Below, one piece after another: positions 36,370 to 45,300 of a DNA stretch of 64,000 nucleotides (within the stretch, counting starts at the first letter, position 1; each line of letters starts with the position of its first letter). The position numbers and the translations under genes are program-made. Below the pieces are notes generated by a model that saw only the letters and a program-made list of their open reading frames with translations, was not told where the DNA came from and did not search any database. The DNA is from Streptomyces sp. TRM49041 (GTDB taxonomy: Bacteria; Actinomycetota; Actinomycetes; Streptomycetales; Streptomycetaceae): contig NZ_VSRY01000138.1 of the NCBI RefSeq assembly GCF_008271805.1, positions 55,555 to 119,554 of the forward strand, given 5' to 3'.

Positions 36370-37319
36370 GCCGTGGTCTTCCTCTCCAAGAGGTCTGCCA
36401 GGGCCGCGCACATGGGCAGGCCTGTCTCAGGTTCCAGCCAGTACCACTGGCCGGAGGGGTTGCATTCCAGGAACCACCATGGCCCGTCTTCGGCCACGCA
36501 GAAGTCGAAAGCCCCGAAGACAAGCCCGAAGTGGTCCATGTAGTGGCGGAGGGCCGGCACGATTCCATGCGGCGGCTCCACGGGCGTGTAGATCAGTCGG
36601 CCGTAGTCGGTGCGCCAGTCCAAGAGGTCGGAATCGATCCGGACGCAGAACACTTGATCGCCGATGACGGTCACCCGTACGTCGGCGGTCTTGGAGATGC
36701 GCCTCTGGAACAGGTGGGCGGTGCCCGCCACGCCGTCGTCGATGTCCGCCGCGGACACCTCGGCGACCTTCACGACGTTCGAGACCCCATCGACTCTGTA
36801 GACGGGGTTGTGCAGCGGCTTGTAGATGACCGAGCCGTGCCGCTTGATGAAGGACCGAGCGGCGTCGGGGCTGGAGGTGATCAGCGTGGGCGGCACCAGG
36901 AAGCCGGCCTCGACGGCTACGGCCAGACCGGAGGGTTTGAACTCTGCGTCTCCAATGTGGTGGGGATGGTTGACGTAGAGGCAGCCCGGCAGTGACGTCA
37001 GCACTCCGCCGAGCCCGTACCGGGCCTGGGTGATGGCGAACCGCGCGTCCTGCTCGTCGAGGTGCGGGAAGGCGAACCCTGTCGGCCGACGGTAGTAGAG
37101 GGCACGGACGTTGGCCAGGTCGGTGATACGGGACGAGGTGAGGAGGCGGCCCTGGATGCCATGCGGGGTGATCTCGGCCTCCACCGACAGTGATGCGGGG
37201 AAGTCCCCGGAGTCGAGCCGCACGACCGGGATGTCCCGGCCATGCAGCTCTCGGATCACCACGTCGGCGGTGGGGTCGTGCAAGCTGGTGACGACCAACA
37301 CCGGACGCGGGTCGTTCAC
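36366..37319 (-). CDS. tgmB: ATP-grasp ribosomal peptide maturase
   Basis: A 317-residue ATP-grasp ligase. The N-terminal pre-ATP domain opens V-L-V-V-T-S-L-H-D. The ATP lid has G-S-V-I-Y-K-P-L-H, and the metal site F-D-F-C-V-A-E-D-G-P-W-W-F-L-E-C-N-P-S-G-Q-W (about 276-297) has the terminal E-x-N. It should join precursor Asp/Glu carboxyls to Ser/Thr hydroxyls as esters. GTG start shares four bases with the tgmA stop. Confidence 0.9.
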   Translation of the reverse strand: MNDPRPVLVVTSLHDPTADVVIRELHGRDIPVVRLDSGDFPASLSVEAEITPHGIQGRLLTSSRITDLANVRALYYRRPTGFAFPHLDEQDARFAITQARYGLGGVLTSLPGCLYVNHPHHIGDAEFKPSGLAVAVEAGFLVPPTLITSSPDAARSFIKRHGSVIYKPLHNPVYRVDGVSNVVKVAEVSAADIDDGVAGTAHLFQRRISKTADVRVTVIGDQVFCVRIDSDLLDWRTDYGRLIYTPVEPPHGIVPALRHYMDHFGLVFGAFDFCVAEDGPWWFLECNPSGQWYWLEPETGLPMCAALADLLERKTTA

Positions 37320-37612
37320 TGGTCGCTGTCACTCCCGGTGTCGGTGTCCGTAGCGCCCTGGTTCTGCCCGTCGGGGCTGGTGCCGGTGGAGGGACTGGTG
37401 CCGGTGCTGGTGCCGTGGCCCGGCATCTCCATGACCTGGCCGGCCGCGTCGAAGAACACGGCGGTCTGGGTGGCCGGGTCCAGTCGTACGGTGGTGTACT
37501 CGGGGGCCATGGTGGGGTACGGAGCCATGCGGCCGACTCCCCACGGCGCCGGGGTGATGATTCCCTGCGGGACCGCCGTGCTCGTGGGCAGACGGTCGGA
37601 ATGGACGAACAT
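37316..37612 (-). CDS. tgmA: Graspetide precursor peptide
   Basis: A 98-residue precursor. The leader has the recognition motif P-W-G-V-G-R-M-A-P-Y-P-T (about residues 23-34). Then T-V-R-L-D-P-A-T-Q-T leads into a core with no charged residue other than Asp near the end: T/S-rich T-S-T-G-T-S-P-S-T-G-T-S, then A-T-D-T-D-T-G-S-D-S-D-Q. The alternating T/D and S/D tail offers hydroxyl and carboxyl partners for omega-ester rings. GAGGAGAG lies just before the ATG. Confidence 0.85.
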   Translation of the reverse strand: MFVHSDRLPTSTAVPQGIITPAPWGVGRMAPYPTMAPEYTTVRLDPATQTAVFFDAAGQVMEMPGHGTSTGTSPSTGTSPDGQNQGATDTDTGSDSDQ

Positions 37613-37998
37613 GCCTCTCCTCGGTGTCGCAGTAGGACCCGCCTGGGCAGGTCTTGGCCCTTCCCTCTGCCGCTGAGGCCCGAAGGGGACAGGCCCAGCC
37701 TCATTCCCGCCTTCGCCGAATGCTGCTCGGTCACGGGCGGAGCTTGTCACCTGCCCAACGGCCGAGGCCGAACCGGCAACCGGACTGCCGGACTGCCGGA
37801 CTGCTGCGCCTGTTGCGTTGCAGCCATGAACGGGACGGTAGAGAAGGCAGGGGCCGGGAGACAGGGAAGTTCCTCGAAGTTGCTTGACTTCGCGTGGGAG
37901 TTCCTCGAAGTTCCTCATATGGCCCGGCTGAACAGCGCGCATGAGGCGCCGCCCGTGGGCAGGCTTGACGCATCGGTCCCCTGCGAAAGGAACTGCTC
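37613..37998. other. Divergent control region, tgmABC / DUF6879
   Basis: 386 bp with no gene. It contains three tandem CGGACTGC units (near 37787-37805), a TTGACT hexamer (37884-37889) and the paired direct repeats listed separately. It should hold both divergent promoters. Confidence 0.5.
37868..37912. repeat. Paired 14-bp direct repeats, probable operators
   Basis: AGTTCCTCGAAGTT occurs at 37868-37881 and again at 37899-37912, starts 31 bp apart (three helical turns), flanking a TTGACT hexamer. A further half AGTTCCTC follows at 37909. They lie about 90-130 bp before the DUF6879 start. The nearby XRE regulators are the obvious candidate binders. Confidence 0.6.
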
Positions 37999-38754
37999 AT
38001 GGTGCGACGGCTGCGATTCAACGGGACGGGCAGCGGCGTCAACGGGTGTCCGTCTGTCCATGAGGACCTCGACACGGGCGAGGTCATCGTGCACGGCCCG
38101 CCACTCACCGACCCCGAGGACATCGCCCGACTCCGGCACCTGGGCGAGGGCGAGGTGCCGGTCGTGGTGCCACGCGAACTCCTCGTGGATTGGGGGCCCA
38201 AGGACATGACCCGCAAAGCGAAGGTCATCGACCTGGACGAGTTCGACCGGCTCTTCACCCAGTTCGAGCACACGGCCTGGCGGCTGGAAACTCGGCGTCG
38301 CTACGCGTCGGACGAGGTCACCGAGACCTACGCCCAGTTCACCCGAGGTGAGCCGGTGAACTGGAACGACCAGGACTCGGAATGGTGTGCCAACCGGCGC
38401 GCACAAGCCGCGCTCGGCAAGCGAGTGGGACGGGTGCGCATCGTCGACGACCCGCCCACGACAGGACAGCTGTACTTGCTCGACAACGCACGCCGCAACA
38501 GCGCTGTCGGCGAACGGATCATGAATCTCCGGCGCGTCGACGCCGACCGGCTGAACCTCCCCTCCGAAGACTTCTGGATCTTCGACTCACGGATGGTCGC
38601 GTTGCTCAAGTTCGACGATGCCGACAACCTGGTAGGAGTCGAACTGATCACGGAGCCCGCAGAGGTCGTGCGGTACTCCATGGCGCGCGACGCGGCCATG
38701 CACCACGCCGTCCCGTACGAGGAGTTCGCGGCCAGCCTGGCCGTGAAGGAGTAA
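37999..38754 (+). CDS. DUF6879 protein with fused N-terminal module
   Basis: A 251-residue protein in two parts. Residues 1-68 (G-C-P-S-V-H-E-D-L-D-T-G-E-V-I-V-H-G, then V-P-V-V-V-P-R-E-L-L) correspond to the free-standing small protein at 30837. Residues 75-251 are DUF6879 (F-E-H-T-A-W-R-L-E-T-R-R-R-Y, L-Y-L-L-D-N-A-R-R-N, D-F-W-I-F-D-S-R). AAGGA precedes the ATG. It is followed 19 bp later by an XRE regulator gene, likely an operon. Confidence 0.75.
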   Translation: MVRRLRFNGTGSGVNGCPSVHEDLDTGEVIVHGPPLTDPEDIARLRHLGEGEVPVVVPRELLVDWGPKDMTRKAKVIDLDEFDRLFTQFEHTAWRLETRRRYASDEVTETYAQFTRGEPVNWNDQDSEWCANRRAQAALGKRVGRVRIVDDPPTTGQLYLLDNARRNSAVGERIMNLRRVDADRLNLPSEDFWIFDSRMVALLKFDDADNLVGVELITEPAEVVRYSMARDAAMHHAVPYEEFAASLAVKE

Positions 38755-38773
38755 CAGAAACAGGTGTGTACCG

Positions 38774-39619
38774 GTGAGCACGGACTACCAGAAGGCACGC
38801 GAAGCCCTCGGGATACGCCTCCGGGAGCTTCGGCTGTCTGCCCTCGGCGGTCGTCTCACCGGTACTGAGCTGGCCGACAGGTGCGGATGGCACAAGTCGA
38901 AGGTCAGCAAGCTGGAAAACGGCCGGACAACACCAACGCCCGACTGCCTGCGCAGGTGGGCGGAGGCAACCGGCCGACCGGAGGCGTACGACGAACTGCT
39001 CGGGCGGCTGCGGGGCTTCGAGTCGCACATCCGGTCATGGCGGCGACAGCTGGCCTCTGGGCACAAGGCGGTCCAGGACACTCACCTGCGCGCCCATGCC
39101 GACGCCTCTGTATTCCGTGGCTGGGAGTCGTCCATGATTTTCGGGATTCTCCAGACGCCGGACTACGCGCAGTCGATCTTCACGAGATACGCGGAGCTAC
39201 AGAGATCGCCGCGCGACACCGAGCAGGCAGTGCGCTCCCGGATGAAACGGCAAGAAGCGCTCTACGACTCGTCGAAGCGTTTCCACCTCATCCTGTGGGA
39301 AGCCGCCCTGCACGCCCAGATCTGCCCTCCGTCGGTGCTCGCCGCCCAGCTCGACCGCCTCATGGGAGTCATCGGCCTCACCACGGTCGAACTGGGGATC
39401 ATCCCGCTCTCCGCCGCCCTCAAGATCCCTCCGGCCACCGCCTTCTGGATCTACGACGATCGCCAGGTGATCGTGGAGAACTGGCACGCGGAGTTGTGGA
39501 TCGACGACGAGACCAGTGTGGACACCTATCTGCGCACCTGGAGGACACTCCAGGAGTCCGCCGTGTACGGCGTTGACGCGCACCGTCTCATCAGTGCGGC
39601 GCGGCGGGCGTTGCACTGA
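38774..39619 (+). CDS. XRE-type regulator with DUF5753 domain
   Basis: A 281-residue regulator. Helix-turn-helix at about 12-70 (L-T-G-T-E-L-A-D-R-C-G-W-H-K-S-K-V-S-K-L-E and N-G). The rest is DUF5753, including Y-A-Q-S-I-F-T-R-Y and W-E-A-A-L-H. This is the WhiJ/Scr-like family of Streptomyces. GTG start. Co-directional with the DUF6879 fusion. Confidence 0.85.
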   Translation: MSTDYQKAREALGIRLRELRLSALGGRLTGTELADRCGWHKSKVSKLENGRTTPTPDCLRRWAEATGRPEAYDELLGRLRGFESHIRSWRRQLASGHKAVQDTHLRAHADASVFRGWESSMIFGILQTPDYAQSIFTRYAELQRSPRDTEQAVRSRMKRQEALYDSSKRFHLILWEAALHAQICPPSVLAAQLDRLMGVIGLTTVELGIIPLSAALKIPPATAFWIYDDRQVIVENWHAELWIDDETSVDTYLRTWRTLQESAVYGVDAHRLISAARRALH

Positions 39620-39771
39620 CCGATCCGGACGGCAGGCCATGCTTCAGAGGAGCGACTCTCATCAGCTCGCGCACCAACCCCTCCCCGGCGGGCAGTCGCT
39701 CATCCCCAGCGGACAAAGGGCCGTAGCCGTGATGCCGAACGCGGGAGGGTCTGTCCCCTGTTGAGAGAAGG

Positions 39772-39810
39772 GCTGGGCCCTCGGCACGTGCACACCTGCC
39801 GAGGGCCAGC
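39772..39810. terminator. Terminator hairpin after the DUF397 gene
   Basis: GCTGGGCCCTCGGCA (39772-39786) pairs with TGCCGAGGGCCAGC (39797-39810), one bulge, ten-base loop. Between convergent XRE and DUF397 genes, so it can serve both. Confidence 0.75.
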
Positions 39811-39815
39811 GCCTG

Positions 39816-40010
39816 TCAGAGTGCCGCGAACTCGACGAACGCGGTCCACGCCGTGGGTTCTACGGCGAGTGCGGCGCGGATTGTGTCCTTCGAGTCGCGG
39901 ATGTGGACCCTGGCGGGGCGGGTGGCGACCTCGACGCATTCGCCGCCAGCCCCGCTGCTGTAGCTGCTCTTGAACCAGGCCGACTCAGGTACAGGCTGTT
40001 CGACGTTCAT
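39816..40010 (-). CDS. DUF397 domain protein
   Basis: A complete 64-residue DUF397 protein: W-F-K-S-S-Y-S-S-G-A-G-G-E-C-V-E-V-A, V-H-I-R-D-S-K-D, W-T-A-F-V. ATGA overlap with the upstream XRE gene stop. In WhiJ-like loci this small protein is the regulator's partner. The sequence is the intact sister of the broken copy at 34.6 kb. Confidence 0.85.
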   Translation of the reverse strand: MNVEQPVPESAWFKSSYSSGAGGECVEVATRPARVHIRDSKDTIRAALAVEPTAWTAFVEFAAL

Positions 40011-40837
40011 CTCTCTCCAAGCAACTTCTCGACGAAGGCCAGCGACTCGCGCGGAGTGAGCGCTTGGGCCCGAAGGAGTCCGTACTGCTCCTCGATCTCC
40101 CGGACTGGCTTCCGCGCCGTGTAGAGGCGACTGTCCTGCTGAGCCTCCACGTACGCGATCCTCCGCCCTTCCTTCGTCTCGATCAAGGTGAACGGACCAG
40201 CCAGTCCTGCGTGCTCGTCCCGCTCGGTCGGCAGCACCTGGATCTCCACGTTACGCCGCTGGCCATGAAGCAGGATCTGCTCCAACTGCCCGCGCATGAC
40301 GCCCCACCCACCCAGTGGCCTACGCAGAACCGACTCCTCGATGACGAAGCTGATGGTGGGCAACTGCGCGCGGCAGAAGATCTCCTGCCGGGCCAGTCGC
40401 GCTGTCACCCTCTGCTCGACCACGTCTTCGTGCAGCAAGGGCCGCCAGTTGATGAACACCGCCCGCGCGTACTCTTCGGTCTGCAAGAGTCCAGGCACCG
40501 CCTGGTTGGCGTAGACATGCAGCTCGATCGCCTCGGCCTCCAACTTGGCCGCATCCCGAAAGAACGCCGGATATTGAGCCCGAGCCACCTCCTCCTTGCT
40601 CGCACTCAACACTCCACCCGCATCCAGCGCTTCATCAGCCTGGTCGATGAACTTCGGCGGCGGGATACGTCTCCCCTGCTCGAACGAGGCAATCGTCGAG
40701 GCCGAGTACCCGGTCAGCGACCCGAGCTTCGCGCGGTCCATCCCCGCCCGCTCCCGGAACAGCTTCAATTGCCGCCCGAACACGCACAACGTGCCTGTCC
40801 CGACCTCATACTCCGGCTGCTGAACCTCGTCGTCCAC
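40007..40837 (-). CDS. XRE-type regulator with DUF5753 domain (WhiJ-like)
   Basis: A 276-residue regulator. HTH at about residues 20-65 (K-L-G-S-L-T-G-Y-S-A-S-T-I-A-S-F-E-Q-G-R), DUF5753 thereafter (V-P-G-L-L-Q-T-E-E-Y-A-R-A-V). GTG start at 40837 chosen for GGGAGGAG eight bases upstream. With DUF397 downstream and an ATPase divergent, it completes the classic Streptomyces developmental-regulator triad. Confidence 0.88.
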   Translation of the reverse strand: MDDEVQQPEYEVGTGTLCVFGRQLKLFRERAGMDRAKLGSLTGYSASTIASFEQGRRIPPPKFIDQADEALDAGGVLSASKEEVARAQYPAFFRDAAKLEAEAIELHVYANQAVPGLLQTEEYARAVFINWRPLLHEDVVEQRVTARLARQEIFCRAQLPTISFVIEESVLRRPLGGWGVMRGQLEQILLHGQRRNVEIQVLPTERDEHAGLAGPFTLIETKEGRRIAYVEAQQDSRLYTARKPVREIEEQYGLLRAQALTPRESLAFVEKLLGER

Positions 40838-41012
40838 GCCGCGACTCCTCCCGTACGACCACCACAGCCACCGGACTCCGCCCGCCCAACGCACGGCCCT
40901 GGACCCGGTCACGCCCGACCCACGTACAAGCGCACGGCCGACGTGTACAGCCCGCACCCGTCAGCGCATCGCTCCTGGTCAACGCTACGCAGAGTCCGCC
41001 ACCGTTGACCCC

Positions 41013-41612
41013 ATGAAGTCAGCAACTCCCCCGAACGGGCATATGCCACAGCGCCCCGCACCCGAATGCGAGTTCACCATGCGCTTCACCTCAACGCCGC
41101 GCGGTGCCCGCCTCGCCCGCCGACTCGTCTCGCACCGCCTGAACGACTGGGGCCACCCGTACACGACCCCGGCCAACGAGACGCTCACCCTCATCACGGC
41201 AGAACTATGCGCCAACGCCGTACGCCACGGCCACGTCCCCGGCCGGGACTTCCACGTCCAACTCACCCTGGACGAGGACACCTTCCGCATTGAGGTGACC
41301 GACACCCGCGCCGAGAAACGGCCTCCGGCCAGTCCCCCGGCGGCCGACTCGCTTTCCGAGTCCGGCCGGGGCCTGCTTCTGGTCGCCGCCCTCGCGGACG
41401 ACTGGGGCGTAACTCCTCGCCCAGCCGCCCCCGGCAAAACGGTCTGGGCGAAGCTGCGCGTACCGACCGGAGGCCACCTGTACGCACACCCTGCGGCCCC
41501 TCGTCCGACCGACTCCGTATCGGCGTACGGGCACAACACCGAGCCGTTTCCGGCTACTTCTCCACGGCGGCGCGACGACCTCGTGTTGCGGCCGGACAAC
41601 GCCAGTTGCTGA
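41013..41612 (+). CDS. HATPase anti-sigma-like (AbaA-type) protein
   Basis: A 199-residue GHKL ATPase of the RsbW/SpoIIAB type. N box E-L-C-A-N-A-V-R-H-G near 66-75, G1 V-T-D-T-R, G2 S-E-S-G-R-G-L-L-L-V near 113. Divergent from the XRE-DUF397 pair, as in whiJ/abaA-like loci. The polar tail after 150 is not conserved. May bind an anti-sigma partner or the DUF397 protein. Confidence 0.8.
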   Translation: MKSATPPNGHMPQRPAPECEFTMRFTSTPRGARLARRLVSHRLNDWGHPYTTPANETLTLITAELCANAVRHGHVPGRDFHVQLTLDEDTFRIEVTDTRAEKRPPASPPAADSLSESGRGLLLVAALADDWGVTPRPAAPGKTVWAKLRVPTGGHLYAHPAAPRPTDSVSAYGHNTEPFPATSPRRRDDLVLRPDNASC

Positions 41613-41681
41613 GGTCGTCCGGCCTGGACGAAGCCGTGATCAACGTACTCGCCGAGGCCAAGGACGTGGTCACCGACGCCG

Positions 41682-42134
41682 CTACTGGTCCAGGTCGTAG
41701 GGAAGGATCCGGAAGTACGGGTGGCCGGTGAGCGGTATGACGTGCCGGTAGTCCTGATCGGTAGCCAGGAGAAGATTGGTCGCGTGCCGCTGGGCAAGTA
41801 CGACGTTCACGGCATCGGCCAAGTCGAGGGAGCCGGGCTTGCGTCGCTTGCGCTCCATCTTCCCCTCGTACTGAACGATCAGCCGTGCGGCCTGCGCATA
41901 GTCCTCGGCCACCGGAGCGGCGATCTCGTAGAAGCCCCCCGCCACGTCCTCAAGGAACGCCGCGGCAGCGTCGGGCACACCGCCCGCGTTCAACAGGTAG
42001 CGCACCTCGGCGATGACGAGTGGAGAGATGACCGCGGCGGACGCGCGGGAAAGCACCTCGCAGAACTCCTTGTGGCGTGGTTCCGCGGTGTTCATCGCCG
42101 CGATCGCTCCCCCGCTGGCGACGATCACCTTCAC
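41682..42134 (-). CDS. PIN-domain toxin with altered active site
   Basis: A 150-residue VapC-like protein. S-P-L-V-I-A-E, L-D-L-A-D-A and A-T-D-Q-D-Y supply the later acidic residues, but the first strand reads V-I-V-A-S-G-G-A-I where the family has V-V-D-S-G-A-I, so the first catalytic Asp is Ala. GTG start overlapping the antitoxin stop (GTGA). Adjacent to pglX at the right edge of the cargo. Confidence 0.8.
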   Translation of the reverse strand: MKVIVASGGAIAAMNTAEPRHKEFCEVLSRASAAVISPLVIAEVRYLLNAGGVPDAAAAFLEDVAGGFYEIAAPVAEDYAQAARLIVQYEGKMERKRRKPGSLDLADAVNVVLAQRHATNLLLATDQDYRHVIPLTGHPYFRILPYDLDQ

Positions 42135-42346
42135 TCGCCGAAGCCCTCCATCAGCTCGTCGAGCCGCCCCACCATGGCCGGGCTGTTGAAGCGGGCCTTC
42201 ATGGGGGGCCGCTTCGCCAGGTGGTCTTGGATCACCTGGTTGATGCCGTCCCGAATGAGGTCGGCCTGCGAGCGGCCGGTCAGGACAACGACCTGTTCGA
42301 GATCACGCTTCTGCTCATCGTCCAGATACACACTCGTCTTTGTCAT
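42131..42346 (-). CDS. Ribbon-helix-helix antitoxin (VapB/CopG-like)
   Basis: A 71-residue protein: T-K-T-S-V-Y-L-D-D-E-Q-K-R-D-L-E, then R-S-Q-A-D-L-I-R-D-G-I, a ribbon-helix-helix, with an acidic tail. The start at ATG 42346 fits the domain edge; a GTG at 42358 is the alternative. A TAGGGT box just upstream makes a very short leader likely. It contains a CCCCCC run (six G on the plus strand near 42202), the longest homopolymer I noticed near pglX. Confidence 0.75.
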   Translation of the reverse strand: MTKTSVYLDDEQKRDLEQVVVLTGRSQADLIRDGINQVIQDHLAKRPPMKARFNSPAMVGRLDELMEGFGE

Positions 42347-42373
42347 GCCATATATCACACCCTACACAATGCC

Positions 42374-45300
42374 CTACATGCCTTTCGCGGGCCGCCGGCC
42401 ACGGGTTGCTGCGGCGGGGCGCCAAGCACGCAGGTCGTCGTCGGTGAGTCCGTGCTCGCCCTGCTTCTGCTGGCGGTAACCGGCGAAGAAGTCCGCCGGG
42501 GAGCCGCTGTAGAGCATGTCGAACTCGTTGTGCCACTGGGACAGCCACGGCTGGAGTTCCAGCAGGCCGGCGAGGAACGGTGTGATCTCCTCGGTGGACA
42601 GCGCGGTGTTGGTGAAGTACGTGGCGAGCGCCTGCGCCTGCTCCCGCTGGTCCCAGCCGGCCCACCCGTACAGCTCGGGCGTGGCGGCGTTGGTCTGCCC
42701 ATAGGAGATGAACCGCTCCTTGGACACGTCGAGCTTGCCGCGCGCCTTCCAGTAGGAGGGGCGGAGGAAGTCGGCCGAGGTGTACTTCGGCGGCACGGGG
42801 ATGGAGTCCCGGATCTTCCGCTTGGCGGGCTCGTCCGGCGCGGCGTCCTCCTTGCGCTGGAGGTCCCACACCTCTTCCCAGTCGGCGCGCTTCTTGAGGC
42901 CGGAGGGCTTGTAGCGCAGGGCGGAGAGGAACGGCACGTGCTCGTCGGTGATCAGCTCGGCGACGACCTTCGCGAGTTCCTTACGGGGCGCGTAGAGCTT
43001 GGCGACGGAGACGAAGTCCTCGTCGCGGGAGAGGGCGTCAGTGAGACGGGCCAGGGTGAGGATGGTGGGCTGACCGTTCTCGTCGAACCAGTGGTCGCGA
43101 TTCTCCATCCGGTCGAGCAGCCAGGAGCGCAGGGCCTTCTCCTGGAGCGCGTCCCAACCCTCGGTGGCCCAGCGGCGCTTGTACTCGGGGCGCTCGACCA
43201 TGCCGATGGCACGGTTCGACTCAATGGCGTCGATGCGCTTCTGGACGATTTCACGGTAGGCGGCGGGCCAGTGGGCGGGGATCTCCGTGATGGGCGTGGA
43301 GTTGTGCCGCTTGAACCACTCGCCGCTGGCCTCGCCTGCGGCTACGCGGCGGGCTAGGACGATCTCGAAGGCGCGCTCGCCGAGGGCGAGTTCGGGGATG
43401 CCGGGGTCGTCAGGGTTCTCGGATACTCGGAGATCTTCGGGGTGAAGGCTGTAGAGGGAGTAGACCTGCCAGTCCAGCTCCTCTTGGAGGGCGATCATGC
43501 GGGCGCGGATGGACTCCCAGCGGATCTTGGCCTCACGAAGGACGGTGGCAGTAAGGGTGGAATCGCCTGCAACTGCTGTAGGGCTAGTAACGGTGAGTTG
43601 CTGGGCGAGAGCGTCGAGGGTGGTGGCAAGGGCGACGGGATACCCAGCGGGAAGCGGGAACTCCTCAAGGTTCGCACCTGAAAACTCGTAGCGCTCTTCC
43701 CAGGCTTCGCTCTGAATGCCGCGCCCAAGGCCACTGCCACCCTTACTCTGGCTCACCATTTTGAGCCAAAACCCAGCCGTGGAGCTGTTAAGCAGCCCGA
43801 GCAACTGCAGGTGCTCCTCCTCACTCACCCCCTGCCGCAACTTGATCACCGGAGCGGACTGCTTGAATACCTTCCCGCCCCGATCCAGCACAATGTGGTT
43901 ATGCGTGGCTACAAACGCGAAGGTCAGTGACAACGGGGTGCGGAGCTTCCTAGCGGTCAGGCGGCCATACTCCGTCCAACGAAGACCTGTTTCAATCTTT
44001 GTCTTGCCGCCAAACATAATATTGCGCGAGATAACAGTTCTCCCCGGCCACATGTAACGGAGCACGGGAGGCATATCTTCAACCTTTATTGGCGAGAAGT
44101 CCTTGTCGTACGGGAAGACCGCATCATCAAATCCCTCACCACCCCAATCCCGGATAAGGTCACCGGTGACCATTGGACGCCGATATTCGGCAGGCAAACC
44201 GCGCCTCTCCGCACTTGCTGAGGGAATTAGGTAGAGGTCATCTTCGAGAGTGAAGCTAGTGATGCCGACGGAATCAGCGATCGCGGACAGTGGTGAAACG
44301 CTGGTCCGGGATAGCCCCTCAACCATTTCCAGGCCACCATCAGCCAAGATCCACGGTTGCTTGTTAAAATAGCGCTCACGCTCAAGATCGTCCACCGAGA
44401 CCCACTGACTCACCGAGCCTGGATTGTCGATCTGATCGACGATTGCCTGCCAGACCAGTCCCTTCTCAGGGTTGTCCGGCGCCGACGGCTCACCCTGCAC
44501 ACTGCGAACGGTCCGGATGACCGGCGTTCGCCCGTCACCACCTCGCTGCTTTCCAACGAGAATGACTGTCGGTGTCCCATGCCCTGGAATGTAAGCTCCC
44601 GAGGTATCGATTACCTCGGTGAGTTCCACCGCGTGCCCGAAGTAGCCTTCGATGAGCTGCGTCCCGAACTCCCGCTTCATGAACGAGTTCGCGGTGATCT
44701 GGCCGACCAAGCCGTACCCGTGCCCCTCAGCATCCCCGCGCTTGGCTAGCTCAAAGAACCGCTGGGCAAATGGCACCGACAAGGCGTACTTGCCCGCGCA
44801 CGCCGGATACAGCTCCCGGTAAAGAGCGTTGAGGGTCTTGTCCTTGACCGTGATGTACGGCGGGTTCCCGACCACCACGTGATACCGCCCCGGCCGCAAA
44901 ACGTCCGGGTACTCGTTCAAGTCCTCTGTCGCGTACTTGAACTCGGCCAACTCGTCCACGAAGTCCTCGTCCACCCCGTCGAACAGGTTGCCCTGCTGGG
45001 AGCGGCGAGACTTGATCAGGGAGTCCCCTACCGCCAGATGTACCGGCCAGTCATACTTCGCCGCCTCCGCCAGCGTCCGCACGCCACCCGCCGCCATCGC
45101 CGCAACCAGCAACCGGAACCGAGCAACGGCCACCGCGAACGGGTTGACGTCCACACCGTGCACCGACCTGAGCGCAGCCGCTACCCGCTCATGCACATCC
45201 CGCCCCGGCTGCCCCTCCCTCCACAGCCGCACCAGCCGCCGAAACGCCCCCAGCATAAAGTGCCCCGACCCACACGTAGGGTCGATCATCTTCAGTTCCT

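Noticed and set aside
27000..42400. Integrative element with integrase and tRNA attachment site
   Set aside because: No integrase, transposase, tRNA or sharp terminal inverted repeats were found; only the PIN-tail direct repeats bracket the block.
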